NCBI GenBank assembly: GCA_011033025.1
Contig: WFMF01000148.1
Span: forward strand, 310,001-374,000
Direction: 5' to 3'
Length of the DNA stretch: 64,000 bases
Source: Beroe forskalii
Taxonomy: Eukaryota; Ctenophora; Nuda; Beroida; Beroidae
Below are positions 46,101-57,800 of this stretch, in pieces (the stretch's first letter is position 1; the number at the start of each line of letters is the position of its first letter). The notes below the pieces were generated by a model. It saw only the letters and a list, made by a program, of their open reading frames with translations, was not told the DNA's origin and ran no database searches. The position numbers and the translations under genes are program-made.

Positions 46101-46133
46101 CTCTAACCCCAACACCTCATAGTAACACTTCAT
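40114..46133 (-). CDS. DNAJC21: DnaJ homolog subfamily C member 21
   Basis: Co-chaperone of 60S ribosome maturation (yeast Jjj1 family) that stimulates cytosolic Hsp70. Coding exons: 46133 to about 46026, 45545-45428, 45217-45079, 44863-44713, 42905-42685, 42469-42415, 42000-41903, 41781-41683, 41508-41365, 41148-41003, 40693-40558 and 40366-40114, about 555 residues (vertebrate forms about 530). Domains in order: an N-terminal J domain with the HPD motif in [10 protein letters not shown]; the FYAVYSDLF region; a Lys/Glu-rich coiled coil in exon 5; a first C2H2 finger ([15 protein letters not shown], then HEKSKKH); an acidic/Lys-rich linker; and a C-terminal finger ([20 protein letters not shown], then SGH). 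Phases agree except at the exon 1-2 junction, where no GT donor is visible, and exon 4 needs a GC donor. A possible cassette exon lies at about 40394-40452. Confidence 0.9.
43695..43883 (+). repeat. 15-bp minisatellite AATAACGGGGGTCCG
   Basis: About 13 units, with variants AATATC and AGTAAC at the start of the unit. Because 15 is a multiple of three, several frames stay open on both strands (Gly-Gly-Pro-Asn and Ile-Arg-Thr-Pro type peptides); these are not genes. Confidence 0.92.
44418..44560. repeat. Long perfect hairpin in a DNAJC21 intron
   Basis: Left arm ACCACCAAAACCGTTGGACG continuing about 42 nt to CCCCCCGC, and right arm its exact complement ending CGGTTTTGGTGGT, with a loop of about 30-40 nt. 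Probably the terminus of the R1 insertion or a small foldback element of its own. Confidence 0.85.
45428..45790 (-). repeat. Tandem triplication of a DNAJC21 exon start
   Basis: Exon 2 begins with GAATGAGGAAG-type sequence, then CACACAGGGTGTACCAGAC. Two further partial copies of this exon start, each with a CAG-like or CAG acceptor, lie upstream in the intron (about 45605-45670 and 45735-45790). Only the copy nearest the 3' side continues into the rest of the exon. Confidence 0.85.
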
Positions 46134-46677
46134 ACTAGAGGGTATGCCTGGGTTAGCAGTGATTGCAAAAATAGAGTTGAGTGAGCATTTGGGCTCATGA
46201 AAAACCAAAAAGCTCTGTATTCATACTAGAGCTTGCTTAACCATAACTAAGTCAATTAAAATTGTGATGTATGATCAAGTATTACCAAAGAGATGTGCTG
46301 TATATGTCTTGACAGGCTTATCATACCCAAATTCTATAAAGCATAAAGATAAAATAAACAAGTCCAATTACTTTGTAAGCTTAAACTCAGGTGATAGCAC
46401 AAATATTATCATTAATTCAGATATATTGAGATCACAGTATCCAGCTGAGAGTTCTCTAGGTTTGAATATTTTATGGTGTGAATTCTTTCAGCGACACAAA
46501 ATTTTATAATTTCAACTTTCAAGTATCCTGCTCACAACACCAAGAACTTAGAACACTGAACCAGTAATTAATAGAAGCAAGCATTCATCAATTTCAGCAG
46601 GCCAGTGTCTGTTTAATAGTGCTTTTGAAACGTAACCACAACTAAGTTACATATTCTAACACAGGTTTTCAAGTCTT

Positions 46678-48217
46678 CTAGGCTGTTTTGTTGCATCTGC
46701 CATACTGAACTTCTTCCTCCCAAGGACTGGGATGGTGGAGAATGTCATCTACAGTGATATCCTCGTCTGTACCACAGAACACTTCCAAATGGAGATGTGA
46801 GGATTCAATCCCTGGCAGCCTACCAATCTGAAGAAGTTTAGATTGAATGTTTGTACTGGATGTATGGTACAACATGACATTAATGATAGGAGTTTGAGAA
46901 TTAGTTGAGCTCTAATCAAATAAATTATTTTCTTAACATGGAAGTATTATGGTACTTTGCTCCACATGTTCAGAATTGGCACATGGCTTATTCCCTCTAC
47001 TGCCTCTCTGATACCAAATACAGTATTGAGATTTTGGCAACATCTTATTCCACTGCATCCATGCAGTGGAATAAGATGTTGGTCCAATTAGTATCAAACA
47101 TAGATAACATGTGAGACAATGCACCAAGTTCTAATACATGGACTTTAGTCACAGGGTAATCTTACCTTAGATGCAATAATACGTTCTGTATGGATTCCAA
47201 GAGGAAGGGCTAAGCCACTGACTTTGTTTGCCATTGCAAGTTTAATTTGCTGCTGATTCAGGTCATAGAATTGCTCTGTTGCTTCTAACTTATGCTTGGG
47301 AGTTATTTCTGATCTCTGATTGACAAAACCAGTCCTGGAAATATAAGATTGGTAGATTGCTCAATTGACTGAGGGCTAAATTAAGATGTGACACTTGATA
47401 GATAGTGTTTTATCGTCAACTCAACCAGTATTAGCGGGATGGACAATGGTCGGCGGCGACTTTTAAAGTTTTAATGACGGCGTGTTTTAACACTTGCCCC
47501 GGGGAACAGGAAATTAAGCGCCTGCATACGGGAACAACGGGCACAAAAAATGTGCTGGCAGGCGCAATTCTTGTTTATATGTTCTGTTTTTTAAATTATT
47601 ATATCACTATACTATGTTCATGATATGCCTATTGATTATCTAATCTGAATCTTGATTGTTCTAAGATTAAGAGAAATTTATTGGTCAATTATTGGTGTAA
47701 TGTGCTACAAAATATAAATTTTATTGTTTTATAAATTTTATTGTTTTATAAGACACTCTAATTTACATACTTTCAATAGAATTTATATAGAATAGTTCCA
47801 TCTTTATCAAGGTCTCTAGTAGTCATGCAATCTGCACACATATATGCCATAATTCAACTAATTAATTTAGCATATTTGTGTTATTGGCTGAATATTAGTG
47901 CTATACTATAAATAAATTAATCCAAGGTCTTATCTATGAAGGTGTATGGGTATATGACATACATAAAATAAATACTGAATATCAATCCAAAGATAGGAGT
48001 GGAGAGGGAAGAGACTTAACCGTGAATCATCAGTGGTTACCCTGCAGATACAGTCCTCCCTCATCAACTGCGATGAGTGAGAACAGAGGTTTATTTAGCT
48101 TATTTATAAGCTTTATCATTACCTCATGGCGTCAGTAACACCAAATGGTCCCACATCAGGTGTTGCTTTAACTCTAGGTGATGGGTGAAGGGATGGAATC
48201 TCAAATTTCATATCCAT
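46678..48217 (-). CDS. POMP: Proteasome maturation protein
   Basis: Assembly chaperone (Ump1 family) for the eukaryotic 20S proteasome, acting in nascent half-proteasomes. Three coding exons: 48217-48123, 47334-47166 and 46827-46678, giving 137 residues (vertebrate POMP about 141). Splice phases match and introns have GT/AG ends. The family pattern is visible. An N-terminal Ser/Pro/Gly region has PFGVTDAMR. The conserved middle follows (FYDLNQQQIKLAMANKVSGL, ALPLGIHTER). The C-terminal signature is IGRLPGIESSHLHLEVFCGT, DEDITVDDILHHPS. The start is the first ATG of exon 1, 6 nt ahead of a second ATG. It lies about 0.55 kb upstream of DNAJC21 on the same strand. A disrupted copy is at 36690-37740. 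Confidence 0.92.
47490..47585. repeat. Short repeat GGAAATTAAGCGCC, POMP intron 1
   Basis: The segment from GGAAATTAAGCGCCTGCA to GGCGCAATTCTTGTTT resembles 54430-54480 (GGAAATTAAGCGCCCGCAAA ... GGCGCAGTTCTTGTTT). It lies inside the intron between POMP exons 1 and 2. The middle differs, and no target duplication was resolved. Confidence 0.6.
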
Positions 48218-49069
48218 GGCAATCCTGGTTGAGAAAATAGTGAATTAATTATATGGGGGAGACAAGATTAATCAAAAAACTATTCCATTTCATCCAAATT
48301 TGTGTAATTAATTACAAATTACAGCAGATTACAGAGTACAGATTATGAAAATTAGCACTAAACGAAAATATCAGCAACTTCAAATCAGCAATGCAATGTG
48401 AAATATATGCTTTTAAACTAACATCAGCTGCAACTAAAGCCACCATGCCCAAATGGAAACATGATTGGACACAATTGACAGGTTGTGTCATCAGCAACAT
48501 ATTGAAAGGATAGCAAAAAGAACCAGTATAAGGAGCCCTTAAAAGATGGGAGAGATGGGCAAAACCAACTGTACTGAAATGAATTACAACTTTACAGAAC
48601 AAACTCAATGCATTTGAATAATGCCAGCTTGATAGTATGACCCAAATACTGGCTTAGGCAGTAATTGAGAAACCTATTGATTTGAAACACTCCAATATCA
48701 GAACACTGAGCGTTAATGATTTAACACAATTCCAAAGCAGCAGTTTTATTGCTACAATAAACGATGTTTGTGACAACTCTGCTCGTCCTATTTATCATAA
48801 AACTTCAAAAGCAGCAGTTATTTTTGGAGTTTAACTGCAATATAAAATATGATGAAGATTTTTGATGAACACATCAGTATTGTTTTCAGAGCTCACTCAT
48901 CTTCCAATTCAACCTGTTGCAGGATCTAGTCTTTCAGCCTCATTTGGGACGTGTTTTCATTTTGAATTAAAAATAAAACAGATATAAATATATTTTAAAT
49001 AAGTCGAACAAAAATGATTCCAAAAATGAGTCCCAACACTAGCCCCTGTTTGATTTTGCGACAGACCCT

Positions 49070-49362
49070 CTCGAGAATCAGAGCCGCGCGCGCGCGGAGC
49101 TGACGCCACTCGCTTCATTGCTAAACACGTATATCCTTGTGTAGGCTCGTGCGGCGCACTTCTGACTTCGTAGGGAAGCGCGCGGCGCGTACACACCTAT
49201 GCGGGCTTAGGAAATAACACGTATATCCCTGTGTAGCGCGCGCGCCGCGTACACAAACCTATGCGCCATGCGGACTCAGGAACATTGCGCGGCGCGCTTC
49301 CTCCCGTAGGGGAGCGCCGAGCGTGTACACGTACACACACCTATGCGGGCTTAGGAAACAAA
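49070..49362. mobile_element. MITE family 1 cluster
   Basis: The copy 49118-49213 runs TTGCTAAACACGTATATCC to GGGCTTAGGAA. It is followed by a second, partly overlapping copy to about 49355, also ending GCGGGCTTAGGAAA. The left flank contains TCTCGAGAATCAGAG and CTGACGCCA segments also found, in complement or direct, at 7673-7750. Clean target duplications are lost. It lies at the right end of the block duplicated at 32-38.6 kb. Confidence 0.7.
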
Positions 49363-49517
49363 AAACAACGTTTTGCCATTTTTAGCCAAAAAGTTTACAA
49401 GGCAATAAATACAAAAGTTAAAATTTTAAGTATTTAATTTTCTTTAGTTCAAATGTGAACTGATATGACACACCTTTTCGTTCACAAGCATAATCACAAA
49501 TATACAGATTTATTTGT

Positions 49518-49625
49518 TGCTGTTCAATTTCCTCGTTGCTGCTCAATTTCTTCGTTGCTGCTCAATTTCCTCGTTGCTGCTCAATTTCCTCGTTGCTGCT
49601 CAATTTCCTCGTTGCTGTTCAATCT
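49518..49625 (+). repeat. 19-bp minisatellite CGTTGCTGCTCAATTTCCT
   Basis: About six units with few substitutions, upstream of the transporter gene. Not coding in any supported exon. Confidence 0.9.
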
Positions 49626-50130
49626 CCTTATATTCAAAGTCATTAGTTTGACTATTGGTATTTGAAAGTTAATATGAATGGTACAACTCAATGAGTTATA
49701 ATGACATCTTCAATAAGTAACCAGAACCAGCACTTGTTTGCTGAATTTGAAGTGTTGAAATGTTGACTTCTTCTTTTCATATGACTCAAGGGGCTGGAAG
49801 ATCCAGTAAGAAGTGGAAGTTTCAAGATAATTCTGAGAATAGTTTTGATATGTCCTTCATTTTATTCCATTCTATTTTTGTCAGTAGGTGCATCAAATTT
49901 TAGAAATTTATTGAATTACCAGCATACAAGTTTAAGTACACAGATCTTATGGACAAAGGAGATTATTTATGTGGTTTAAAAGAAACGATTACATTGCATG
50001 TAAGAATGAGGCCCTCTGGTACTAAATTCAATGAAAACAAGAAACAGGGAATTCTGCTTTCTAGGTGGTCTACCCCTAGAAATATAAAGTTAATTAGCAG
50101 TATCCACTGACTCCACTTACTAAGGAAGTA

Positions 50131-53061
50131 ATGAAACAAACTGTAGAAGAAGTCATTGTAAGCCTGGGTAACTTTGGCAATACTCAGTTGATAACTACTT
50201 TGGTCTTCTCCCTGTATCAGTTCATTGCTTGTGTTGTGGCATTTTCTGTTTCTATCTTCCTAAAAGTTAGTCCTATTTTCCTGTTAACCACTTTGTATTT
50301 TTTATAGTCCAATATAGGCTATGCAATGTATAATTATTATAAAAGTAGCATGTTGCCTATTAATGTTGCTTTTCTGACTTGATCATTTTCAGGTTCCTGA
50401 ATGGGATTGTGATTCCCAAAAATGTTCTGAGTTGACAATAAAGTCTGGTGGCAAGGAAATCTCAATATTCTGCCAACTTACACAGCAAGATTACATGTAA
50501 GATGATCTGTATGCCCAGTAGCTACATTTTTGGTTCAACTTTTATAAAACCTGGAATCTCAGACTATTTGAACATTCTGTTCTTGCTGCATTTGAATCTT
50601 AACTTACTAGAAAGATCTTAAATTATTCAGAGAGTGAAAAATATTCCCTAGATGGCATGACCGGACGAACATAGCTACAGAGTATGGTGTGTACTGTGAC
50701 AATGCTTACCTTGCTGCACTGTCCATAACCTATTATTTTGTTGGGTATGCTATTGGTACCACTTTGCTTGGAGTATCTGCTGATAAGTAAGTCCTGGAAC
50801 ACTTCAGTTGACACATGTCAATTATATTTCATAGCTTTATAGCAAGGAATATGAACACATTGGTCTTAAGAAATGATTACAAATCACTTCTATGAATATT
50901 GTAAACAGAATATTGTAATTTGCCAATTTTCAATGGTAAATGATCTTCAGGTATGGTAGAAAAGCTGTAGCAGTTCCAACCCTAGCACTATACACCCTTG
51001 TCACAGTATTGGTTTCCTCCTCTTCATCATACAACCAATTCCTCATTCTTCGAGGCATAAGTGGAGTTTTACATGGAGGCCTTCAAAATGTTACACATGT
51101 TCTTCAAGCTGAGCTAATCCCTCCCAAGTAGTTTCTTTATTTTGCTTGATTTGAGGCATTTTCTGAATGCACAGAGAATAGTGAAATGTTTTGTTTATGT
51201 TTTGAGCTTATAGTCTTAACAAAAACTTTCATGATTTAAAATGGTAATCAATTAATCCTTTTCTCACAGGTATAGGAATACCTGTAACACAATAAAAGAA
51301 GGAATGTTTGGTTTTGGCCTGACTATATCTGCACTTATGCTCTATTATATCAGATCATGGAGAACAGTTTTCACCATACTAGCAATACTTCTTTTCATTT
51401 GTACTGTTGTGGTTGGAAAGTTTTTACCTGAATCTCCATTCTTCTTTGCAGGAAAAGGTGTGTTAAAATTGCTATTTCGAACTGAATTTGATGAGACAGT
51501 TGCTATAATCATAAGAAATTGACTAAGTCAATCATAACAAGATGTTTCATTTCATGTAGTTAGACTATAAACCAAACTATCGTTGCAGGTGAGATGACAT
51601 TGGCTCTGGAATCCCTCAAAAAGATATCAGACATCAATAGAGTAAAACTGCCATCTGGTTTGGTAATTGCAAATAACACTCCTACTCCAACTGCCGAAAA
51701 GATGGAGTCTATTTCTGAGATTCTTTATGTTTCCTTCAAGTGAGTTGCATCATGATTTCAGAAAAAATGTGTCAGAAAGTGGAGTGATTTCTTATTCTGT
51801 ATAGGTAATGTTATTTCATCTAATGCTGTGTTTTTGCAGGACTAAGATGAGTGTTTTGGGGCTGTTTGAAGTGTTCTTTACCCACACACTCCTTCTTTAC
51901 TGCCTGTCTTACCACGTGTCAGCTGTTCCTGGGGACGTGTTCGTTAACAGTGCTATGATGGGAATCTCATCTCTCCCTGCTTACTACTGGCTCTACAGGT
52001 GAATGTTTGAAAAGATCAATATTGAATTTGCTTTGTAATTGTACTTTGGTATACAGTATATCTAGCAAGGCTTACTCTCATTTGTTTGTTTTCTCCAGTA
52101 TTTTCAACCTTACCCTCTAGGTCTGGAGACAAGTACGGTCGGAGGAAATGTCTCATATCATTCTACTGCCTGACCATTACGTGTCTCTTTATTGCTTGGT
52201 GTGACACCCAAGGTACACCCCTCATTGGCCCAATCACAGTGCAGCTGGTGTGTTTCGTAACAGCACGGTCCTGTATGTTAGCTGTTAGCAGTCTCATGTA
52301 CCTCTACACCAGTGAAGTGTTTCCCTCATCGGCTAGATCAGGTCAATGTGTGGTTAATAATACAGCAAGCTGTGTCTGGTAATGTATATATTAGATTATG
52401 TGTGGTTGTTAATGTATACAGACTAATGAAAGAAACCCAAAGCTCCAAATTAGCATCTGAGTCATTTGTAGCTGGCTCTTTGAGGGTTTAGCGAGAATTG
52501 ATGATGTGATGATGTGGTCTATAGTGATTAGTGATGGAAATACAACCTATTTTCAAATGTTATCTCACCCCTTTCTCCCATCAGGTCTAGTTGGGATATC
52601 CTCAATGATTGCCCGTGGAGGTGGTATTCTGTCTTCCTACGTTCTGATCCTGGATTCACACAATCCCTCCTTAGTCTATCTCATCTGCATCGTGTCGGGA
52701 TCTATCGCTCTAGTAAGTGCGAACGTTAACTTGTTTTACTATAATACAATGAAAACATATAGTCGGGGGGCTGGCATTATATGTTGATTTTTTATCATCC
52801 ACAGTCCACACCCATCCTGGATTTTTAATGCTTTTGTCGGACTCAGGCATCTATAATTGGTGGTGTTCTGTAACCTACTATACTTGAATAAACGGGAATA
52901 CATGCACCTCACATTCGGTCACATTTCTTCTAACCCCACCATTTCCCCAGTGTCTCCTGACCCTCCTACCAGACACGACAGGCAGAAAACTACCTGAAAC
53001 CTTTGCGGAGTGTGATGAGTTGCTCAGCGGGAGGACTACTGTCGTTACCAGGAAGATTTAG
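50131..53061 (+). CDS. SLC22-like organic ion transporter (MFS)
   Basis: Plasma-membrane major-facilitator transporter of the organic cation/anion family. Ten coding exons: 50131-50265, 50393-50496, 50652-50786, 50951-51127, 51270-51457, 51589-51739, 51840-51998, 52121-52341, 52585-52712 and 52951-53061, giving 502 residues with consistent phases and GT/AG ends. Features in order: TM1 (ITTLVFSLYQFIACVVAFSV), a Cys-containing extracellular loop (exon 2), and a TE-x-x-VYCDNAYL motif before TM2. The MFS signature DKYGRK is at the exon 3-4 joint, PESPF near residue 245, and a second signature DKYGRRK in exon 8. A GRKLPET-type C-terminal motif is in the last exon. The start ATG at 50131 gives a normal N-terminus; sequence at 49770-50100 might hold an earlier exon, but I could not phase it. 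The substrate cannot be read from sequence. The vertebrate counterpart is unclear, so no symbol is given. Confidence 0.86.
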
Positions 53062-54857
53062 TGAAGAGAAAGGAAGATGATGTTTAACATTCCTTCCTGA
53101 ATATCATGATTTAGTATTTAATTTAGGTATAATTATGTATTTTTCATTTTACTCTTGTTTGACAATCATTTATTTGTAGTTTAGTTTTTAGATTTAGAAT
53201 TCTGACGCTTTGACGTTCTATTACGATTATTGACATATTAGTTTTAGACAATTATTATATGCATTTCATACTATATTCTTACGATTATCTTGAATGACGT
53301 ACCTATTGAACTGAGGAATACTGCTAGATTTTGCTTACATTGCGATTATTAATTGACTACGCGATATTTATTGACTAGGTACGCGTTTTATTATTCACTC
53401 GATCGATTTTATATTTTGTAGATGAATATGATTAATTGAATTTTAGATTAGTTCTTGCTACCTATGCTAGGATAACAGTGGATCTTTCATCTTTTCATTA
53501 TTAGTCAATAGAATGTAATGACACAACTTTCTTCAGATTTTCTTTTTAAGATTGATACGTATCACATTTAATTTATTAATGCTTCACGATTCCGATTTTT
53601 TCCCTCCCCATTGGCCTTTTTGTGAATACAAAAAGGCAAATGAGAGGGTTAGCAGAGATCGTGTTTGGGAAAGTGAGAAATAGGATATGTGCATAGCAGG
53701 TCCAGATTTGCAATACAACTACTGTAATTTCTGGAAAGTGCCCGGAAAGTCCGAGGGAGATATGTCCACAAAATTTGAGGGAGATGTCCACAAATTTGAG
53801 GGAGATGTCCACATATTTGAGGGAGATTTCGTCAACAATGGTACCATCAGGTGGAGTCGCGTAGCAACCTTAATTGCGCGCGCAGTTGCGCGCAATTCAC
53901 TCCGCAAGATCAGGATGGATGTACATATCGAACAGTTTTGTGCGCGGCGCTGCGGCTCAACATCATGCGTGGCGCGCTCATGTTAAGCTTTAGTTAGCCT
54001 ATCAAATTTTAGCGAAAATTCAAGCGCCGAGTCAACACTTTACCAATGTTTGAAATTCTAGCAATTTTGAACAATTTATGGTGGAAAAACAAATTACTGT
54101 ATCATGAAATTGTATATCATGAAATTCGTAGGATGTTACCCTACCCACGCGCGCGGCGCAACGTTCCACATTTGGACGTCACTTTTGATAGCCATCCAGT
54201 CAGAAGAAATAGACGGGCAACGTCCGTCGACATGAAATTGAATCATCAATGCTATAGTAATAGTTGCTTGCGTGAAAACCATGGCAAACTACGGAGTTTA
54301 TGAAATAAATAACTTCGTGAAGTAATTCAATTGCGTTGTTAAAAGCTCATCAACGTGGATCGAAGCTGCACCCATGTCCCACATGCATTTAGAATTGTGC
54401 GTTTCTATTAATATTTTCTTCAAGCTCGGGGGAGGGAAATTAAGCGCCCGCAAATGGGTAACGGGCGCAGTTCTTGTTTTGTAAATTATTTAATTGATAT
54501 TTGATGTTTGAAGGTGCTTTGCAATTACATATCAGATATTTCAAATGCTTCCTTGTATTTTATTATCATAACTTTTTATATCAGACATTGCAATGATAGA
54601 GAATTAGATGCTTAGTTATTAAGTTCATGTTGATTATAATAGAAACTTAGTTAGTATACACCTATTTAGTGTTTTATTGTCTTTTCCACCAAGAATAATG
54701 AGTGTTGTTTAACCCTATTGCAAACTTCCTACAAAAGTTTTATCGTGTACCAGCGAAAAGGCATTGCTTTCACATGTGATCTTGTTATTTTGCAACTTTT
54801 TGATATTATTCCACGCACTGATTCCGATCATCCTAACGCACTTCACCCGTCCTGAGG
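53062..54857. other. Intergenic region between transporter and WRAP73
   Basis: AT-rich 3' flank of the transporter, then a roughly 21-bp minisatellite at 53748-53830 (TTTGAGGGAGATGTCCACAAA, about four units), a CpG-rich patch at 53865-53985, a family-4 MITE at 54133-54207 and the GGAAATTAAGCGCC repeat at 54430-54480. No additional gene seen. Confidence 0.6.
54133..54207. mobile_element. Small element family 4, uninterrupted copy
   Basis: GGATGTTACCCTACCCACGC through GGCGCAACGTTCCAC to CATCCAGTC; its complement matches the two halves of the interrupted copy at 7058-7310. This is the empty site for the family-1 insertion there. Confidence 0.75.
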
Positions 54858-57800
54858 ATGATTTTCAGTAAACGGTACAAGAACTCAGTCACCCCAGTCT
54901 TCTCAGAATGTGGTACTATGGTGGCTAACGCTAACGGTTCAAAGGTAACAAGCCATTATTCTCATAGAATAACTGTAAATGTTAGAGCTTAGAATGATGA
55001 TCTTCTCATTAAAGGCATTCTAATTAAAGGCAAAGGCTGCAGGTCATGTGGGCTGATAGGCTGAATGGATGGCCTACCGACAAGTGCGCACATAAGAATC
55101 TATTTCCCACGGTCTAACAGGGTGGCCTGTCAATGGGTGCTTTGTCATGCGAGGTCATGATGGGTTAGGTTACGTTCGGCTCACGTGATGCGGCTCATAG
55201 CTTCAGCATATCATATGAGAGGAACTGGAAGGGTAGCGATGAGCCGCGCGTCATGTGAGAGGAAGGGTAACGTCGCACCCATGCAACTAGGGATATCTGA
55301 GATAGGCATGTCTACTGCTCAGTCTTCTTCAACCCTTCTGACCAGACCCTCTCTACCGGTGCGAAGCAGCATAACCACCTCCTGACCCCCATCTGCCAGA
55401 GAAGAAGACCTTCATCTCATTGAATGTGCGCACTTGTCGTTTCAGATGCAGTCAATCTACTGATTGGGCTACTCCCTAAATTTTCCCACGCTACCCTGTC
55501 AATTATTGAGCTCCCATGTGCGCACTTGTCCGGCAGCCGAATGGATATCATAGAGTACAAACTTTTCTAAAAATGTTTGAAGTTTTAGTTATACTCAGCT
55601 TCTTTTTTGAAGATTAACCATGAAGGAAACGTGTTGCATATAACGTTTGGACATTAAGTACCGATGTCACATCTCACATTATGATCCCTTGCCTCAGGTA
55701 CTGGTTCGGGATGCTAACAGTCTGCAACTCCTCCAAATGTGGGTGTGTTACGACACTGTTAGAGACATCGTGTGGTCCCCCGACTCTGCCTACGTAGCCT
55801 CCGTCAGCGGCAACAAAGTGCAGTTGTGGTTCAGTTACCATTGCTACTGTCAGTGGCAACAAAGTGCAGTTGTTGTTCAGTTACCATTGCTACTGTCAGT
55901 GGCAACAAAGTGCAGTTGATGATAGTTGACAGTTCCAACTTTAACGATTTGAAATGAATGAAATGTTTCTCTTTCAATCAGAAACTTCTCTAATTTGCCT
56001 CTCCATCTATGACCCAAATGACTAATCCCCTCCCTCAGTTGTGGTCGATGTGTGACTAATCCCCTCCCTCAGTTGTGGTCGATGTGTGACTCAGCTTGGA
56101 GGTCGTGTATCTCAGAAGCTGAGGCGGGGGTTCAAAGTGTCACGTGGTCGCCTGATTCCAAACATTTGCTGGTCCTGCATGACTTCTCTCTGTTTATAAC
56201 AGTGTGGGCGCTAGAGGTAGGTGTACTATAGACGGTACAATTAACAATATGTTGGATAAAGGGCTAGTTTTAACTTCTTTCGTTGCTGTCTTTAAGCTAC
56301 CATAGTTTATTATTATCATTACCACAGACAAAACCGCAAGCGGCTGTCATAGCAACCCCTTCACAGAGTCACAGGGGCGCCGTTTTTTAATTGTAAGAGG
56401 TTATTATGATCTAAACAAACGTTATTAAGCGTCAAACATAGAAATAATTGGTTTTAATCCTTGAAATAGTGATTTCCCTAATTTCTACAAAACGTCCGCG
56501 TGAACTCACGTGCACTTCATTTCCATCGGATATTTCTTGTTCTATTCAAGTACCAAGTAAGTTAAAATGTTTTTTCAGTCACTATAGTATAGCACAACAG
56601 CCCTGCACTTTTGGAACTGGGCCTGAAATTGGACTTAGCCAAATTTTCGACTTTTTCGCGCGGCTCAAATTTACGTTTTTGAGGGGCCACCACACCCTTC
56701 CCTTAAATCTGGACGACTTGAAACTTTTTACCCTTGATATTTGACTGAGAAAGAACATTAATACGTCTGGAAAAGATGGAGCAATGTTCGTGAGCTGAGA
56801 TATAGATGCTCAAAGTCACCATATTTTTGCGTAGAAAGGATCCTCGATTTTGGAGGCCCCCACGACCTCATTTTTCACCAATCACCATGAAACTTCTTTT
56901 TGTGGCTAAATCTCGAGGTCTAGATGCTACATAAGTCGGGAATTCAAGATGCGGTTGTAAACTTTGCAGATACAGTGCTTCAAAGTGGTCCAAAATTACG
57001 TTTTTCGCTAAAAATCGTGATTTCATCGATTTTGATGACGTCATAACAGCAAAAAAATCGATCCGCGAAACTTCCTACATAGCCTAAGCCACAATTTCAT
57101 CTTAGCTGAAAAAAATGCGTCCTCGATCATGTCTGTATCTTTTATGCTTTTTGAGTTTACCCCGTCACAAATTGGGTCCTAAAATTATCACGTCTCTGCG
57201 TACGTACGTATATATTCGTCCTGTGACATCGATACATTACTATATAGTCCTGGCAAGGTTACGTTCGAGATATCTCGAGATTTCGGTATACGCATTCACT
57301 CGAGAGGGGTCAACTCCTACATAAAATTTGACGAGGAATCGTTTAAGATAGGTTTCGAAGCTCTCAGATGCTTCCTTCACTATTATCAAACGCAAGTTTG
57401 TTTTTTTTCTTTTTTCTTTTACTGTGAGGGGGTTGCCGTCCTTGCCAGGACGGAAATCATATATCATGTACATTATACAGTGAACGTTATCACTACAGCG
57501 CTATCCAACTATCTAGGTATTTGTACAAGTTTGCACTGTATAAAACTGTACACAGTGTCAACTGTGCACTTGTATAGACATAATGTAAAACTTTTTGGTG
57601 CTGTAGGCAGTACCAGTGTGATGTGTTCAATGAGACTGTGACTGTTGACACGATGAAGCTTAAAAAGCTTCATTTTACGTGTCTGTCTCTGTTCGAACTC
57701 TCGTCTCTCTGTTCTGAGTCTCTGTCCGTATAATCCCCAAGTCTCTACCAGTCACCCCTCCCTCCCTTCCCCAGTTCGCTACTCAGATGTTCATACAGAA

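Noticed and set aside
49770..50100. Possible extra 5' exon of the transporter (residues like FKYTDLMDKGDYLCGLKETI)
   Set aside because: No splice pair brings it in phase with the ATG at 50131, and SLC22 N-termini do not need it.
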